The position numbers were made by a program, and so were the translations under genes. This document shows, piece by piece, positions 18,978-28,253 of a DNA stretch of 49,756 nt. The DNA is taken from contig CANJPY010000029.1 in assembly GCA_947476255.1 (NCBI GenBank), positions 1-49,756 on the forward strand, in the 5' to 3' direction. The first letter of the stretch is position 1; each line of letters opens with the position of its first letter. Origin of the DNA: Chthoniobacteraceae bacterium. GTDB lineage: Bacteria > Verrucomicrobiota > Verrucomicrobiia > Chthoniobacterales > Chthoniobacteraceae. The notes below the pieces were generated by a model. The model was not told the origin of the DNA and searched no databases. It saw nothing but the letters and a program-made list of their open reading frames with translations.

Positions 18978-21159
18978 AAAGTTCGATTTCACGGAGCATA
19001 ATTTGGTGAGGGCCCGTCTGGCCGCCGGCCTCGGTCACGTCTTTAGTGGCACCACCGCCCCAGGTACATTCATGAACGAGGATGCGGATTTTTGAAGTCG
19101 TGACCGGTTTTGTGAGATGATGCTGAAACACCCAGCGGTCGCTATAAAAGGAGTCTACCGAAGTGCGGGTGGGTGGTGAGTAGATCCTGAATGTCTTTGG
19201 AGCTTCCACCACCCGCTCAAGGGTGACCCATTTCCCGCCGTCCTCGTATTGGAGTTCGTAGTCGAGCAGAGAACTCTGCCACTGCCACGGCGGCGCCGCA
19301 TAAATGACCGCGCGGGTAATTTGTTGTGGTTCTGGAAGCTGAATATCGATCCAAGCCGGGAATGTATCGACGTTGCTGAGCCAAGGCTGGTCTTCGTTTT
19401 TTTGCGTCCAATACCAGTTTTCGAGTTCGCCATTGATGATTTTGGAAATGTTGTTGTCGATTTCCGCTTTCACGGGATGCGCAGGAAGCCCAGAACTCGT
19501 GGCGGTCACTCCGTTTCGGCGGGCAAGGTTTGGACCCCAGTTTGTAGGGACGACTTCAATGGACTGCCCCTTTGCCGGCTTTACGTACACGGGAAGTTCA
19601 GGCACCGGTAATATAGCGGTGCCGTTCTGTACGGGTATTTCGCTCTCGACGCCAAACGCTGAGACAATCTTCAGCTTTGTGCCGTTGTTTACTTTTAATT
19701 CCACACGACCATCGGTGCTGCCTGCACTCATGAAGGCAGCGATTTCGCGATCGGCGCCTGTAAAGTGGCTGCCGATATAAAGCTGGTTGCCTGGGCTGCC
19801 AAAGTCATAAGCACGGGCGAATTTGAGTCCGAACAACTCTTCGGCCCAAACGCGCATGAGAGGTGCGGCGGGGTTGAGTCCGCCGTCATTGTTTTCCCAC
19901 CAGGTCGGAAAATTCCAGAAACCGTGGCTGCGATCATACCAAAGATGGTTGTGTTCTTTTGGGAGACCGTACTGTTCAAAGACCATCATCTCCACCATGG
20001 TCCACCGCCCTTGCAGGCGCGGTTGGTAGGAGCCGTAGACGCAGGCGAAGAAACCCTGTTCTGTCTGCCACTTCTCGATGTTCTCGATATTGTATTTTTT
20101 CAGGAGCGCAGCGAGGGAATCCATCGCCTTGCGTGCGAGCCAAAAGTCGCCGTTCACACAGTTGTAGGCGTGGAAAGAAAAAGCATCGAGGTACTGCGCC
20201 CCACCCGCTTTCAGGAAGTCTTCAATCCACAGAAGCCCGCTGCTTCCAGGGCCAATGGTGACGGTGCCTGGGCCGAGTACCTTGAGCTTCGGATCCACCG
20301 CCTTTACGGTCTCGTGGAAGGGCTTCAGTTCGTTCTCTACAAACTTTGCGCCGGTGCTGCCAAAATTCGGTTCATTGCGTGGTTCCCAGTAGGTGATGTC
20401 ACTCTTGAAGTGTTCAACGAGTCGTCTCACCCCCTCTGTGTTTTTGGTGCCCCCGCCAAATGCGGCCATGAGAGAGCGGGGACGCACCGGGTCAAAGGGA
20501 AGGTAGAGCGCACGGTCGATGGAAATATCCACGCTCAGATTCTTGATGCTCTCCTCGGGTTTGTCGGCGGAAACACTGTGGCGCTGCGGGCCCATCACTA
20601 TGACCCCGCGCAGCACCTGGTCCGTTGTGCCGCCCCCGCCTGGAAATGCGTCCTTGTGCGGCAGTTCTGGAAACCGCTCGTCTCGACGAAAAATAACGAA
20701 TGTCGTGGTGCCGGCTATGTTGCCCCATATTTGTTCCCAGTTCGGTTCCTGTTTGACTGGCAGGGCCTGTCGATCCTTGTCTGTGAAAGTAGACGCTGCT
20801 GGCTTCTTTGCGGAATCCTCGATGAGCAGGTCGAGGTCGCCTTTGGGTTTCGGCGGCGGTTGGTTATGCTTGGTGACGTATAGTTTGTACCATCCCGGAT
20901 TTTTCACATTGATGGTGATGGAGCCATCGGCAGGACCTTGGTCCACAACATCGCCCCAGTAGTCCCGAACTTCAAAACGGTCCAAGCCTTTGCCAGGCAA
21001 TTGAAACTTAACGGGATCCCCGGTGTAAAATACGTGGCTGCGGCGACCGGAATCCGGAGTGAGAATGTTCGGCGGACTTTTGCCCACCCATCCGCCGGCG
21101 GCCGGGGAAAGGCTGGAGAGGCCGAGGAAAAAGCTCACGAAGGCAAGCGATGCACGCAT
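18967..21159 (-). CDS. Clan-A glycoside hydrolase (GH39-like) with C-terminal discoidin-like domain
   Basis: About 730 residues from ATG 21159, where a clean Sec signal begins (MRASLAFVSFFLGLSSLSPAAG); an ATG at 21186 is possible, and the open frame reaching 21525 is not credible as coding. The central part is a TIM barrel of clan GH-A: the acid/base Glu is in YWEPRNEPNFGSTG (about Glu263) and a likely nucleophile is in KWQTEQGFF (about Glu367). LDAFSFHAYN is typical of GH39 and related families. The last 190 residues read like an F5/8 type C (discoidin) carbohydrate-binding domain (NLARRNGVTATSSG, AWIDIQLPEPQQITRAVIYA, IMLREIELYG). It is the first gene of a three-gene operon. The substrate is unknown; a plant or algal polysaccharide is likely. 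Confidence 0.8.
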   Translation of the reverse strand: MRASLAFVSFFLGLSSLSPAAGGWVGKSPPNILTPDSGRRSHVFYTGDPVKFQLPGKGLDRFEVRDYWGDVVDQGPADGSITINVKNPGWYKLYVTKHNQPPPKPKGDLDLLIEDSAKKPAASTFTDKDRQALPVKQEPNWEQIWGNIAGTTTFVIFRRDERFPELPHKDAFPGGGGTTDQVLRGVIVMGPQRHSVSADKPEESIKNLSVDISIDRALYLPFDPVRPRSLMAAFGGGTKNTEGVRRLVEHFKSDITYWEPRNEPNFGSTGAKFVENELKPFHETVKAVDPKLKVLGPGTVTIGPGSSGLLWIEDFLKAGGAQYLDAFSFHAYNCVNGDFWLARKAMDSLAALLKKYNIENIEKWQTEQGFFACVYGSYQPRLQGRWTMVEMMVFEQYGLPKEHNHLWYDRSHGFWNFPTWWENNDGGLNPAAPLMRVWAEELFGLKFARAYDFGSPGNQLYIGSHFTGADREIAAFMSAGSTDGRVELKVNNGTKLKIVSAFGVESEIPVQNGTAILPVPELPVYVKPAKGQSIEVVPTNWGPNLARRNGVTATSSGLPAHPVKAEIDNNISKIINGELENWYWTQKNEDQPWLSNVDTFPAWIDIQLPEPQQITRAVIYAAPPWQWQSSLLDYELQYEDGGKWVTLERVVEAPKTFRIYSPPTRTSVDSFYSDRWVFQHHLTKPVTTSKIRILVHECTWGGGATKDVTEAGGQTGPHQIMLREIELYGK

Positions 21160-21451
21160 GCCGAAGGGGGGAGGCACAGATCTCATGGGGGTCGAACGGG
21201 AAAAGGACAACAGTGCCGCAGGATAAGAGACAGGCGGCGTCAACTCTTCGCACGAACTGAAGCCGAGAAATGTAAATGAAATGAGAGCCCTAAATCCATC
21301 ACAATCCGGTATGTGCAGGGGGCGAGTTGAGGGAATGTGGGAGGGAAAAAGGAATAATGCGCGCGGGGGCGCGGTCTTTCTCTCCCGCGATGGGTTGTCT
21401 TGCAGATGTTTGACGGAGGGGAAGGACTTTTGGCAATTGTTTCTATTGCGC

Positions 21452-21655
21452 ATGAATTTTTTGCGCGAGGATGAGAAACAGAAGGTGGCTCTCGAGGCGT
21501 GTTTGAATCTTTCGCAGCGGGGCACGCGGACATTGGTGCTCGAAGCCTACGCTCCGAGTGCGAATATCGGCGTTCTGGCGCAGGCGCATGGACAGACCCA
21601 GACGGCACATAAAGTGCTTCACAGCATACGCATGGGATTGTCTGAATCGAATCGG
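21452..21655 (+). pseudogene. ECF sigma factor remnant (region 4 only)
   Basis: In the plus-strand frame starting at 21281, the part from about 21452 to 21655 reads like region 4 of the ECF sigma-70 subfamily common in Planctomycetota and Verrucomicrobiota: LEACLNLSQRGTRTLVLEAY, followed by SANIGVLAQAHGQTQTAHKV and LHSIRMGLSES, i.e. the pattern L-x-x-C-L…R-x-L…A-x-x-x-G-x-x-x-x-x-x-x-K-x-L-x-x-I-R. Region 2 (core binding and −10 recognition) is not seen in any frame upstream, and the frame runs into a copy of the dispersed repeat rather than stopping. It is best read as the 3' remnant of a lost sigma factor gene divergent from the glycosidase operon. A chance resemblance cannot be excluded. 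Confidence 0.5.
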
Positions 21656-21656
21656 A

Positions 21657-21724
21657 AAGCAATCGCCTTTCGCCCCGTTTTCGCAGTTTGCGAGCGCGTT
21701 CTCGTCGCCTGGCGCTCCAAAAAC
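21657..21724 (+). repeat. Dispersed intergenic repeat, copy 1
   Basis: A diverged copy of the family described in the findings: AATCGCCTTTCGCCCCGTTT, then TTCGCAGTTTGCGAGCGCGT, then TCGTCGCC, GGCGCT and CCAAAA. It lies just after the sigma-factor remnant and just downstream of the esterase gene. Confidence 0.55.
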
Positions 21725-21762
21725 TTGGAGGTCGACTTAGATGTCAGCTCGATCTCCGCGGT

Positions 21763-22695
21763 TCACTTGGCCGGCTTGAGGTGCTTCTCAAAATAGGCGA
21801 AGGTCGCGCGATACTGGAGTTGGCCAAACCCGTGTCCCATGCCGGGAAGTATCGTGTAATCACACTCGACGTTCTTGGCCTTGAGCGCATCGGCGAGAAG
21901 TTGGCCCTGGCCAATGGGCACAAAGACGTCCTTGTCTCCGTGAAAGATTTGAAAGGGCGGGTCGTCTGAGGTGATGTAATGGATGGGATTGGCTAGCCGG
22001 ACCAAGTCGGGATGCGACTCGACTGGCCCACCGCCCAACAAATTTTCATAGTAGCCCCTCAGGATCGAATTATTGACGAACGCTGGCATGTCGGCGCCTT
22101 GGGCGAAGACTTGTCCCAAATCAGTCGGGCCGGCATAATCGCTGACGGCTTGGACCCGGCTGGAAAAGCCGAGGTTCCCGCCAACATCGCCTTCGAGCTC
22201 TTTCACACCACCCGAGGTGCCGAGCAGCGCGGCGAGGTGACCCCCTGCCGAGAGGCCCCACACACCAATGCGGTCGGGATCGAGGTTGTACTCGCTGGCG
22301 TGGGCGCGTATCCAACGTACGGCCCCTTTGCAGTCGTAGATCTGAGCCGGGAAGTGGGCTTGTCCGCTCAGGCGGTAATTGATGCTTACCACGGCAAAGC
22401 CATTCAGGAGTAATTGCAGGAATTGCGGCGTGGGCGATTTGTCTCCGTTTGCCCAGCCGCCGCCGTGGATCCAAACCACTACCGGTAACGGCTTTTCTGT
22501 TTTCTCCGGCCAGTAAATGTCCAGCAGGTTGGCTTCGCCTGCATCACCGTACTGGAGATTGGAAAATTTGGGTGTGGCGGCCGGTGTTGATTTCTTGACG
22601 ACGGGCCGTGCCGGTGGCGGCGGTAAGTCATCAGCGGCGATTGCCGGAAGAATTGCGAAGGACGCGAAGACGAAAGGCCATAGTGAAAAGCGCAT
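21763..22695 (-). CDS. Secreted BD-FAE-type alpha/beta-hydrolase esterase
   Basis: A 310-residue enzyme with a Sec signal (MRFSLWPFVFASFAILPAIAA). It belongs to the alpha/beta-hydrolase fold family near acetyl-xylan and bifunctional feruloyl esterases: oxyanion motif VWIHGGGWANGD, nucleophile elbow GVWGLSAGGHLA (Ser), acid in FHGDKDVFVP (Asp) and catalytic His in PGMGHGFG. LDIYWPE and INYRLSGQAHFPAQIYDCKGA are family signatures. It would remove acyl groups from plant or algal polysaccharides, in keeping with the neighbouring glycosidases. It lies on the same strand as the glycosidase operon but about 600 bp upstream of it, and is probably transcribed separately. Confidence 0.88.
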   Translation of the reverse strand: MRFSLWPFVFASFAILPAIAADDLPPPPARPVVKKSTPAATPKFSNLQYGDAGEANLLDIYWPEKTEKPLPVVVWIHGGGWANGDKSPTPQFLQLLLNGFAVVSINYRLSGQAHFPAQIYDCKGAVRWIRAHASEYNLDPDRIGVWGLSAGGHLAALLGTSGGVKELEGDVGGNLGFSSRVQAVSDYAGPTDLGQVFAQGADMPAFVNNSILRGYYENLLGGGPVESHPDLVRLANPIHYITSDDPPFQIFHGDKDVFVPIGQGQLLADALKAKNVECDYTILPGMGHGFGQLQYRATFAYFEKHLKPAK

Positions 22696-22724
22696 GTTGA
22701 TAAATGGGGGATGGGGGTGATGGG

Positions 22725-22790
22725 AATCGCATTTCGTCCCGGTCCCGCAGCTCGCGCGTGGTGTCGTCGAGGGACGCGCTAAAAGGGGGG
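22725..22790 (+). repeat. Dispersed intergenic repeat, copy 2
   Basis: AATCGCATTTCGTCCC, then CCGCAGCTCGCGCGTGGTG, then TCGTCGAGGGACGCGCT followed by AAAAG. It lies 30–95 bp upstream of the esterase start codon. Confidence 0.7.
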
Positions 22791-22985
22791 GAATGCGCTT
22801 CAGGTCTGGGGCTGGTTTTGTCTGCGCGTCAGTGTTTACTCGGCCAATCCCGCTTCTTCAAGTCTCCGCTTCACGCGATGCCGAGGCAGCCGTGCCGGAG
22901 GAGCAAAGTCTCGCGCCGCCGCGTGCGGTGGTCCGCCTGCGAAGCCGTGTGCCGCTGTAGCCGTTTGGAATGAGCCAATGCGGGG

Positions 22986-23050
22986 AATTCGCTTTTAGCT
23001 CAACTCCGCAGATCGTGCGCGCGGCATAAGCGCGGGGCGCGCTGGGACTC
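22986..23050 (+). repeat. Dispersed intergenic repeat, copy 3
   Basis: AATTCGCTTTTAGCTCAACT, then CCGCAGATCGTGCGCGCGGC, then ATAAGCGCGGGGCGCGCT. Its left half is closest to the copy at 49161, sharing the pattern TCGCTTTT…CTC-AACTCCGCA. Confidence 0.65.
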
Positions 23051-23240
23051 GCTCAAAGCGTAATCAACCCCGCGGTGGTCGGAAAGAACGACTGCCTACA
23101 AAGGCCATTGTTGGAACTCACATTGATGATGCGCTTAAGCGGTACGGTATCGCTGCTTTTGGCAGAAGCAGCCAATTACGAAGGCGCGAGCCGCGTGGAA
23201 CTGGTGGGATGAAATTGTCTTCGGTGTTTTTTTATTTTTA

Positions 23241-24380
23241 TCAGAGCTTGGGATTCATTTGTTGGAAAGCCTTGCGTGTCGCAGTCAGATCCTCGTCAAA
23301 TTCGGGGACTGGCAGGAAACCTGGGGGCGTGCCGTGAGCGTAGCCGAAAAAGTCGCAGCCACGGTCATGCCATTTCTTCCAAGTATCGGGCCGGCTGAGG
23401 CCTTTGCCGCGTCCGATGACGGTGGTCATCACGCGCTGGTCCGGGCGGCGGACATCTAGGAGCCATCCGACGACGTCATCCGAGGATTCCGCGAACAGGC
23501 CGTCGCTTTCTTTGAGCATAGGATGATCGACCCAGAGTTCCTCCGCGGGCCTGTGGTAAGGGACGTTGAAGATGACTTTGGTTTTGGGACTCGCGCCTTT
23601 GACTGCCGCGTGGAGCTTGCGGAATTGCTCTGCCAAAACCGTGCGTTTGTAGAGGAGGTTTTCGGCCATGGTGATGTCTTCGGCTTTTTCCGGCATTGGC
23701 CGACCGATGATGCGGTGAAACGGTTTTTTTACGAACTCTGTGGGCTGCACCGGTCCGCCATTGGGAACCAGCGGGCCGTAGGTGAACCAATCCAGCAAAA
23801 GCCAGTCCACAGGCCACTGTCGAAGAAACTCCTCGATGCGGCGGCAAACCACATCCACATAAGGTGTTTCCGGGCCCATGAACCCGCCATGTCCATAGGA
23901 CTTCGGGATCGTTCCCGGGATGAGCCATTCGGGGTGTTCCTGAGCGGCATAGAAATCCGAGGAGGAACTGATGTAGGACCACACGGGCAACCCCGCTTCT
24001 CGTGACAAGCGGTAAAGGTCTGGAAAAAGGGTGGCGGCCTTTCCTTTGCCCGTTGGGCCGAGTTTGCTCGGGTAAAGGGCAAAGCCATACGAACACCAAG
24101 CCTGACAGTAGGTGACGTTGTTTCCAAACTCGACGTGGTATTTAAAATACTCTCGCGCGTCCACCTGCGCCCAGTCCTCCGGAGTTGCGGGCCGCTGCAG
24201 ACCCTCGGGATGTTCTTTGCTTTTGGTGTAGCGCGCCCAATTGAAGTCGCAATTGAAAACCAGCATCGGCTCATGGCTGCGCGATGGCGCCGGATTTGCG
24301 GCGGCGCTCAGCTCCTCCAGCCATGGCAGTGCGAGCAGCGTGGAGCTGGAGCGAAGAAACTGACGGCGATTGGTGTTCAT
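23241..24380 (-). CDS. Tat-exported TIM-barrel hydrolase-like protein
   Basis: About 379 residues from ATG 24380, where a twin-arginine signal starts (MNTNRRQFLRSSSTLLALPW); an upstream extension in the open frame to 24524 has no signal logic. The body looks like a glycoside-hydrolase-type TIM barrel of the kind seen in putative alpha-L-fucosidase-like (GH29-like) proteins: NCDFNWARYTKS, AWCSYGFALYPSK, GLPVWSYISSSSDF, HPEWLIPG, WPVDWLLLDWFTYGP (a typical 'last residue before the catalytic Asp' strand) and KVIFNVPYHRP. The exact family and substrate are not recognised. The context (esterase, glycosidases) favours polysaccharide breakdown. Confidence 0.65.
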   Translation of the reverse strand: MNTNRRQFLRSSSTLLALPWLEELSAAANPAPSRSHEPMLVFNCDFNWARYTKSKEHPEGLQRPATPEDWAQVDAREYFKYHVEFGNNVTYCQAWCSYGFALYPSKLGPTGKGKAATLFPDLYRLSREAGLPVWSYISSSSDFYAAQEHPEWLIPGTIPKSYGHGGFMGPETPYVDVVCRRIEEFLRQWPVDWLLLDWFTYGPLVPNGGPVQPTEFVKKPFHRIIGRPMPEKAEDITMAENLLYKRTVLAEQFRKLHAAVKGASPKTKVIFNVPYHRPAEELWVDHPMLKESDGLFAESSDDVVGWLLDVRRPDQRVMTTVIGRGKGLSRPDTWKKWHDRGCDFFGYAHGTPPGFLPVPEFDEDLTATRKAFQQMNPKL

Positions 24381-24726
24381 AGGCAGGGTCAAAAATGGTC
24401 CAACAAAGACGCCGGCAACTTGGAGGATAAACGGCATTCTGTCATGTGACGAAAACTCGTCACGCGGCCGTCGGTTTTGATTACGTCCAAAATACGTTTC
24501 TGGTGCTGAGCGGTTTTTGAGCAACCAGCACTTTGCGCTCTGCCCTCTCCGTTGTGTTATCGCAGAGGCGGGGCGGCGGAGCCTGCCGACGATGTGGGAA
24601 CACTATCCCGAAGCGAGTCGGCGATCGCGGGAGGTGTGAGACTGACAAGCGAGAGGACAAAAACCGAGTCGGTGGTTTTGGTAGCTTTGTTAAATCGGTA
24701 GTTGTTAATTTTCCAGCAGAGAGGAG
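24381..24726. other. Divergent intergenic region
   Basis: About 345 bases between the start of the minus-strand TIM-barrel gene and the first traces of the broken FGE-like gene on the plus strand. It should contain promoters for both. The overlapping ORF frames here lack coding character. No hairpin or repeat stood out. Confidence 0.4.
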
Positions 24727-26647
24727 TTGGACGCGCGTTTCGCGCGGTCTGCTGAGACCAAACCCACTGCATTGGCAGCGGACCGAGAAGCGGAGGCAGG
24801 AGTCGTCCAATTCAAGAGACTGCTTTCCTCGGATTTGGAACAGAGCAGTTACAGTAAAGTGGTGGAAGGCGTGCCACTCTATGGTAGGTTGGCACTTGAT
24901 GCTGCAAAGGCCTCGGGTCTTTGGCACAATGCCAACGAAGCGAGCAAAGTGTGGAACCCCGGAGCAGCTTTGGAAAAGCGTCCGGAATCGCAGGCGGAAA
25001 CTGAAAGGAAGATGGCGCAAATTCAGTTGCGCGATGGAACGTGCTATCGAGAATGAGAGGCATCTCGCGAGCTGAAGCGTTAAGAACGAAGTGGCCTTAC
25101 TTCAGGAGGTCTCGGCGCTGTGCGAAAAATTAAAGGAAATCGATATTTTGTTGGAGCCGAGATTCTTCGAACGCCTCTCCAAACAAGAGAAGGTTTTGTT
25201 CGAGGTATTCAACAGCCAGCAGAAACCTTTGCAGCATCTTAAAGAAGTCGACGCAGCATTCACGCGCTCGGGGGAACTGCTGTCCGAGCTGCGGTCCCAG
25301 TGGGATGCCAGCAAAACTCTGATATTGAGTTTATTTCCTTTGTCTGGAGCTCTGAAGTTGGAGGATCTGGAGCGACGCGTGGTTGCTTTGGGGCGGTGTC
25401 GGAATGAGTTGCACTATCTCTTGGAGATTTGGACTACTCATAGTCGTCATTCGCAGGACGCCAGAAGATTCTTTTTGAATCAGGATTGCGACCTCGCACT
25501 GGCTGCAGATGAGCAGGTAGCCATCCGCTTTTGGCAGGACATCGAGTTCTGCGATGTCCGGAATTGGGTTGCCGCGAGGGCCGTAGAATTTGCCAGAACT
25601 CACCTGGCTGAGGGTTCCGCAAGCCTGCAGGACCGCATCTTAGCTGATCCCCAACTTCGGCGGAAATTTCAAACAATGCCACGCGCGGTTTCAGACAAAG
25701 TGCGGAGCGAAGCGGGGAACGGAACACTTGATTTCCGTGGAGTGGCGGAAGTGGTCGTTGGAGTCCCTCTGGCGGTCTTATTTCTGGGAGCGGTGCTATG
25801 GGCGTCGTGTGGAGATTGTTTGTACTGTGGAAGGAAGCACGGTTTGTTCCAAGTCGACCGCATCATTCAAGATCCACAGGCGATGGTAACCGTTTCAGGC
25901 GGGGCACTCAATCCCGGACCAGTTAGCAACAACGTGCGTCGAGGAAATTGGAGTTATACTTTCAATGAAACAGCGAATCGCGATCCGCAGCTTGTCCGCA
26001 GTTTTAGCATTGGGAGGTATGAGGTGACTTATGGCGAATGGAGGAAGGTGCGCAAGCATGCCATCAACAATGGATATGCGGATTTGGGGAAGGCAGGCAA
26101 GGGCAGGGGAGAGAAACACCCGGTGACTCACGTCACATGGTATGACGCCCTGAAATGGTGCAATGCGAAGAGCGAGATGGAAGAAAAAACGCCTGTGTAT
26201 GAGATGGGTGGAGCGACCTTTAAGAGCGGGGATTATGGGAAGAAGGGATCGGAGGTTGTCCGGCAGCGATAGGACGCGAACGGGTATCGCTTACCCACGG
26301 GGGAGGAGTGGGAATGGGCTGCAAGCGGCGGGACGCCAACGCGCGGGTACTCTGACAGTAGACGCGAAGACAAGAACGAGTTTGCGTGGTGGGACTACAA
26401 TGCAGGTGCCGTCGCTCACGCGGTAGGAAACAAGAGGGCAAACGGGTTGCGGCTCCATGACATGATCTGAAATGTATGGGAGTGGTGCAGTGATCCCTAC
26501 GGTGACCAAACCTTTTCCTCGGGCCGGCTGATGTGCGGCTGCTCTTTTTGTAGCTGCAGTCCTAGCGTGTCCGAATGTGGGTTCCAAGAACCTGACAAAG
26601 GTTCTTATGATGTGGGGTTTCGAATTGTTTGCAGTGCACCTCAATAA
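24727..26647 (+). pseudogene. Broken membrane-anchored FGE-like gene
   Basis: The main body (25091–26647) encodes a coiled-coil region, one membrane segment (VVVGVPLAVLFLGAVLWAS) and an FGE-like domain (IGRYEVTYGEWRKV, HPVTHVTWYDALKWCNAKSE). Two in-frame stops interrupt it: TAG at 26270–26272, where the family has Trp in WDANGYRLPT, and TGA at 26468–26470, where the family has Gly in M-x-GNVWEWC. The same frame then continues to a TAA at 26645–26647 ending GFRIVCSAPQ. Upstream, a frame from about 24727 (AETERKMAQIQLRDG) meets a TGA at 25054–25056 and appears to need a shift near 25076 to join KNEVALLQEVSALCEKL. The domain order equals that of the intact gene at 45603–48236, but the N-terminal part is shorter and diverged. 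The main body is certain to be disrupted; the N-terminal extension is inferred. Confidence 0.82.
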
Positions 26648-26999
26648 ATGACCGTCAACGTTGTGGGGAAGCAGCGCCTCCGCGACAAACTCTCGCTTTT
26701 GTAATTTTAGGGCTTACTCGAAAAATGGCCCTCCAGCGTAAACGCAGCAGTTCTCGTGAGGAGTTGGGATCAGCCCGCAGACATGGCCCCCGGAAAAGCG
26801 GTGGAAAGCAACGCTCTCATTGGCAGACAATCGCGTGTATGGTTTGCAGCCATTGGAATTTGTGGTTCCGAAATGGGCCTGAGTTTGTGGCTAGGGTGCC
26901 GTCCTCGAAGGCCCCCAGATCCTCAAGTGACGTCGAACCAGCGTCATGCGTGATACGGCGCGAGATTCGGCGATGCTGAAGTCCTTGGCGCTGGCAGGC
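26648..26999. other. Intergenic region after the broken FGE-like gene
   Basis: About 350 bases between two convergent genes. A plus-strand ORF at 26629–26979 is Arg/Ser-rich, overlaps the pseudogene end and has no recognised motif, so it is left out. Nothing else was seen. Confidence 0.4.
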
Positions 27000-28253
27000 T
27001 CATTTTTCACCAATGCACCAGAGGTATTCCTGCCGCGGGGTTCCCTTTTTTGCGGAACGCAAATAGACGCGGTTGCCGCAAATCGAGGGACTTGAGAAAG
27101 ATTCATCTCCAAGCGGATTTTGGGAGAGGAGCTTGTAGGACAACGGCGTCGCCTCAAAGACTGACGTGATTCCGTGCTGGTTGGTGGAGTAAATGAGCGA
27201 ATCCAACATCACTGGAGAACCATAAAAATCACGGTCGACTTTCTCTCGCCAGAGTTCCTCCCCAGTGTCCGATTTCCAGCACACCGCCTGTCCAGAATCT
27301 AACACTGCATAAACGTGCCCCTGCTTCACGAGCATCGAGGGAACATAGGCGCGGGTTGTGTTGTGCCACGCGGTTTTACCAGACCCGTCAGCCTCGATGG
27401 CCAACGTGTGATTTTTCGGGTACCCGCCGCCCACAAAGATTCTTGAACCATCGGTGACTGCCGTCACAACTGTCTCTTCGGTGGAGCCCTCCACTTCCCA
27501 GAGTTTTTTTCCGTCCAGCGGGTGATAGCTGGCGACAAGGTTGCAGCCGGCGAGGATCACCTGGGTTTTCCCCGCCACTTGAAGCACGGAGGGAGAGGCA
27601 TAGTTGGGTAGTTTGGGACGCTCTTGTTGCCACAAAATCTGGCCGGTCTGTTTTTGAAGGCCTGTGACTTTGCCACCCCCGCGATGATCAGCCGTCACGA
27701 GGACGACGGATTCAAACACGACAGGCGAGGAACCAAATCCTTGATGAATTTGGAAATCCGACACCCGTTGCTGCCAGAGCAGTTTCCCGGAGAGGTCGAG
27801 CGCGGAGGTGTAAACAGCCTTGTTGTTGAGAAAATTAATGTAAAGCCGTTCGCCGTCCGAGGCCACGGTGGAGGAGGCTTGCGAGGCGTTGCGATGCCCT
27901 CCCATGTCGATGTTTCCTTTGTGGAGGACCGTTTCCCATACAAGGTTTCCTGTGGCACGCTCGTAACAGACCACCAGTTGCTCTTCTTTCTCGATGTCCG
28001 CAGTGGCGAGAAAAACATGGTTGCCCACGATGGTCGGAGAGCTGTGGCCACGGCCCCGGATTGGAGCGCGCCAAATCACGTTTTCTGCTTCACTCCAGCG
28101 GATAGGCACCTTCTGGCCGGGTGCCGCCTGCCCATCCGCCGTTGGACCACGCCACGCCGGCCAGTCCGAGGATGAGGGGCTTGCAGCGAACAGCGATGGC
28201 GAGCCCAAAGTCAGGGCAAGCGACAGGGGTATTATTCGGAGGAAACGTTTCAT
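27000..28253 (-). CDS. Secreted PQQ-type beta-propeller protein
   Basis: A 417-residue protein from ATG 28253, where a Sec signal begins (MKRFLRIIPLSLALTLGSPSLFAA); the open frame to 28667 crosses a dispersed repeat and is not coding. It matches the outer-membrane/secreted PQQ-binding-like propeller family: WPAWRGPTADGQA at the mature start, then repeated blades such as HSSPTIVGNHVFLAT, ATGNLVWETVLHKG, QTGQILWQQE, LDGKKLWEVEG and TGEELWREK. In Planctomycetota and Verrucomicrobiota these are abundant; their ligands are mostly unknown and enzymatic PQQ use is not implied. It lies downstream of the paralogue pair on the same strand but is separated by 322 bp containing a repeat, so it may have its own promoter. 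Confidence 0.88.
   Translation of the reverse strand: MKRFLRIIPLSLALTLGSPSLFAASPSSSDWPAWRGPTADGQAAPGQKVPIRWSEAENVIWRAPIRGRGHSSPTIVGNHVFLATADIEKEEQLVVCYERATGNLVWETVLHKGNIDMGGHRNASQASSTVASDGERLYINFLNNKAVYTSALDLSGKLLWQQRVSDFQIHQGFGSSPVVFESVVLVTADHRGGGKVTGLQKQTGQILWQQERPKLPNYASPSVLQVAGKTQVILAGCNLVASYHPLDGKKLWEVEGSTEETVVTAVTDGSRIFVGGGYPKNHTLAIEADGSGKTAWHNTTRAYVPSMLVKQGHVYAVLDSGQAVCWKSDTGEELWREKVDRDFYGSPVMLDSLIYSTNQHGITSVFEATPLSYKLLSQNPLGDESFSSPSICGNRVYLRSAKKGTPRQEYLWCIGEK

Larger units (their letters stand above)
22696..23240. other. Intergenic region with two dispersed-repeat copies
   Basis: About 545 bases between the esterase start and the end of the next minus-strand gene. It holds repeat copies at 22725–22790 and 22986–23050. 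Short frames here are GC-rich and show no domain pattern. Confidence 0.5.

Noticed and set aside
19765..20883. Plus-strand open frame of 372 codons inside the GH39-like gene
   Set aside because: It lies antisense to a clear glycosidase with catalytic motifs and shows no protein pattern of its own.
21160..21525. N-terminal extension of the GH39-like frame to 21525
   Set aside because: It has no domain pattern and would bury a good signal peptide that begins at 21159.
22800..22985. Minus-strand frame of about 50 codons ending in VKRRLEEAGLAE
   Set aside because: It is short, starts right after a stop, and its Arg/Ala/Pro-rich content is usual for non-coding GC-rich DNA; no family match was recognised.
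26586..26606. Perfect 8-bp inverted repeat (AAGAACCT, 5-base loop, AGGTTCTT)
   Set aside because: It lies inside the coding remnant of the broken FGE-like gene (FQEPDKGSY) and has no T-run after it.
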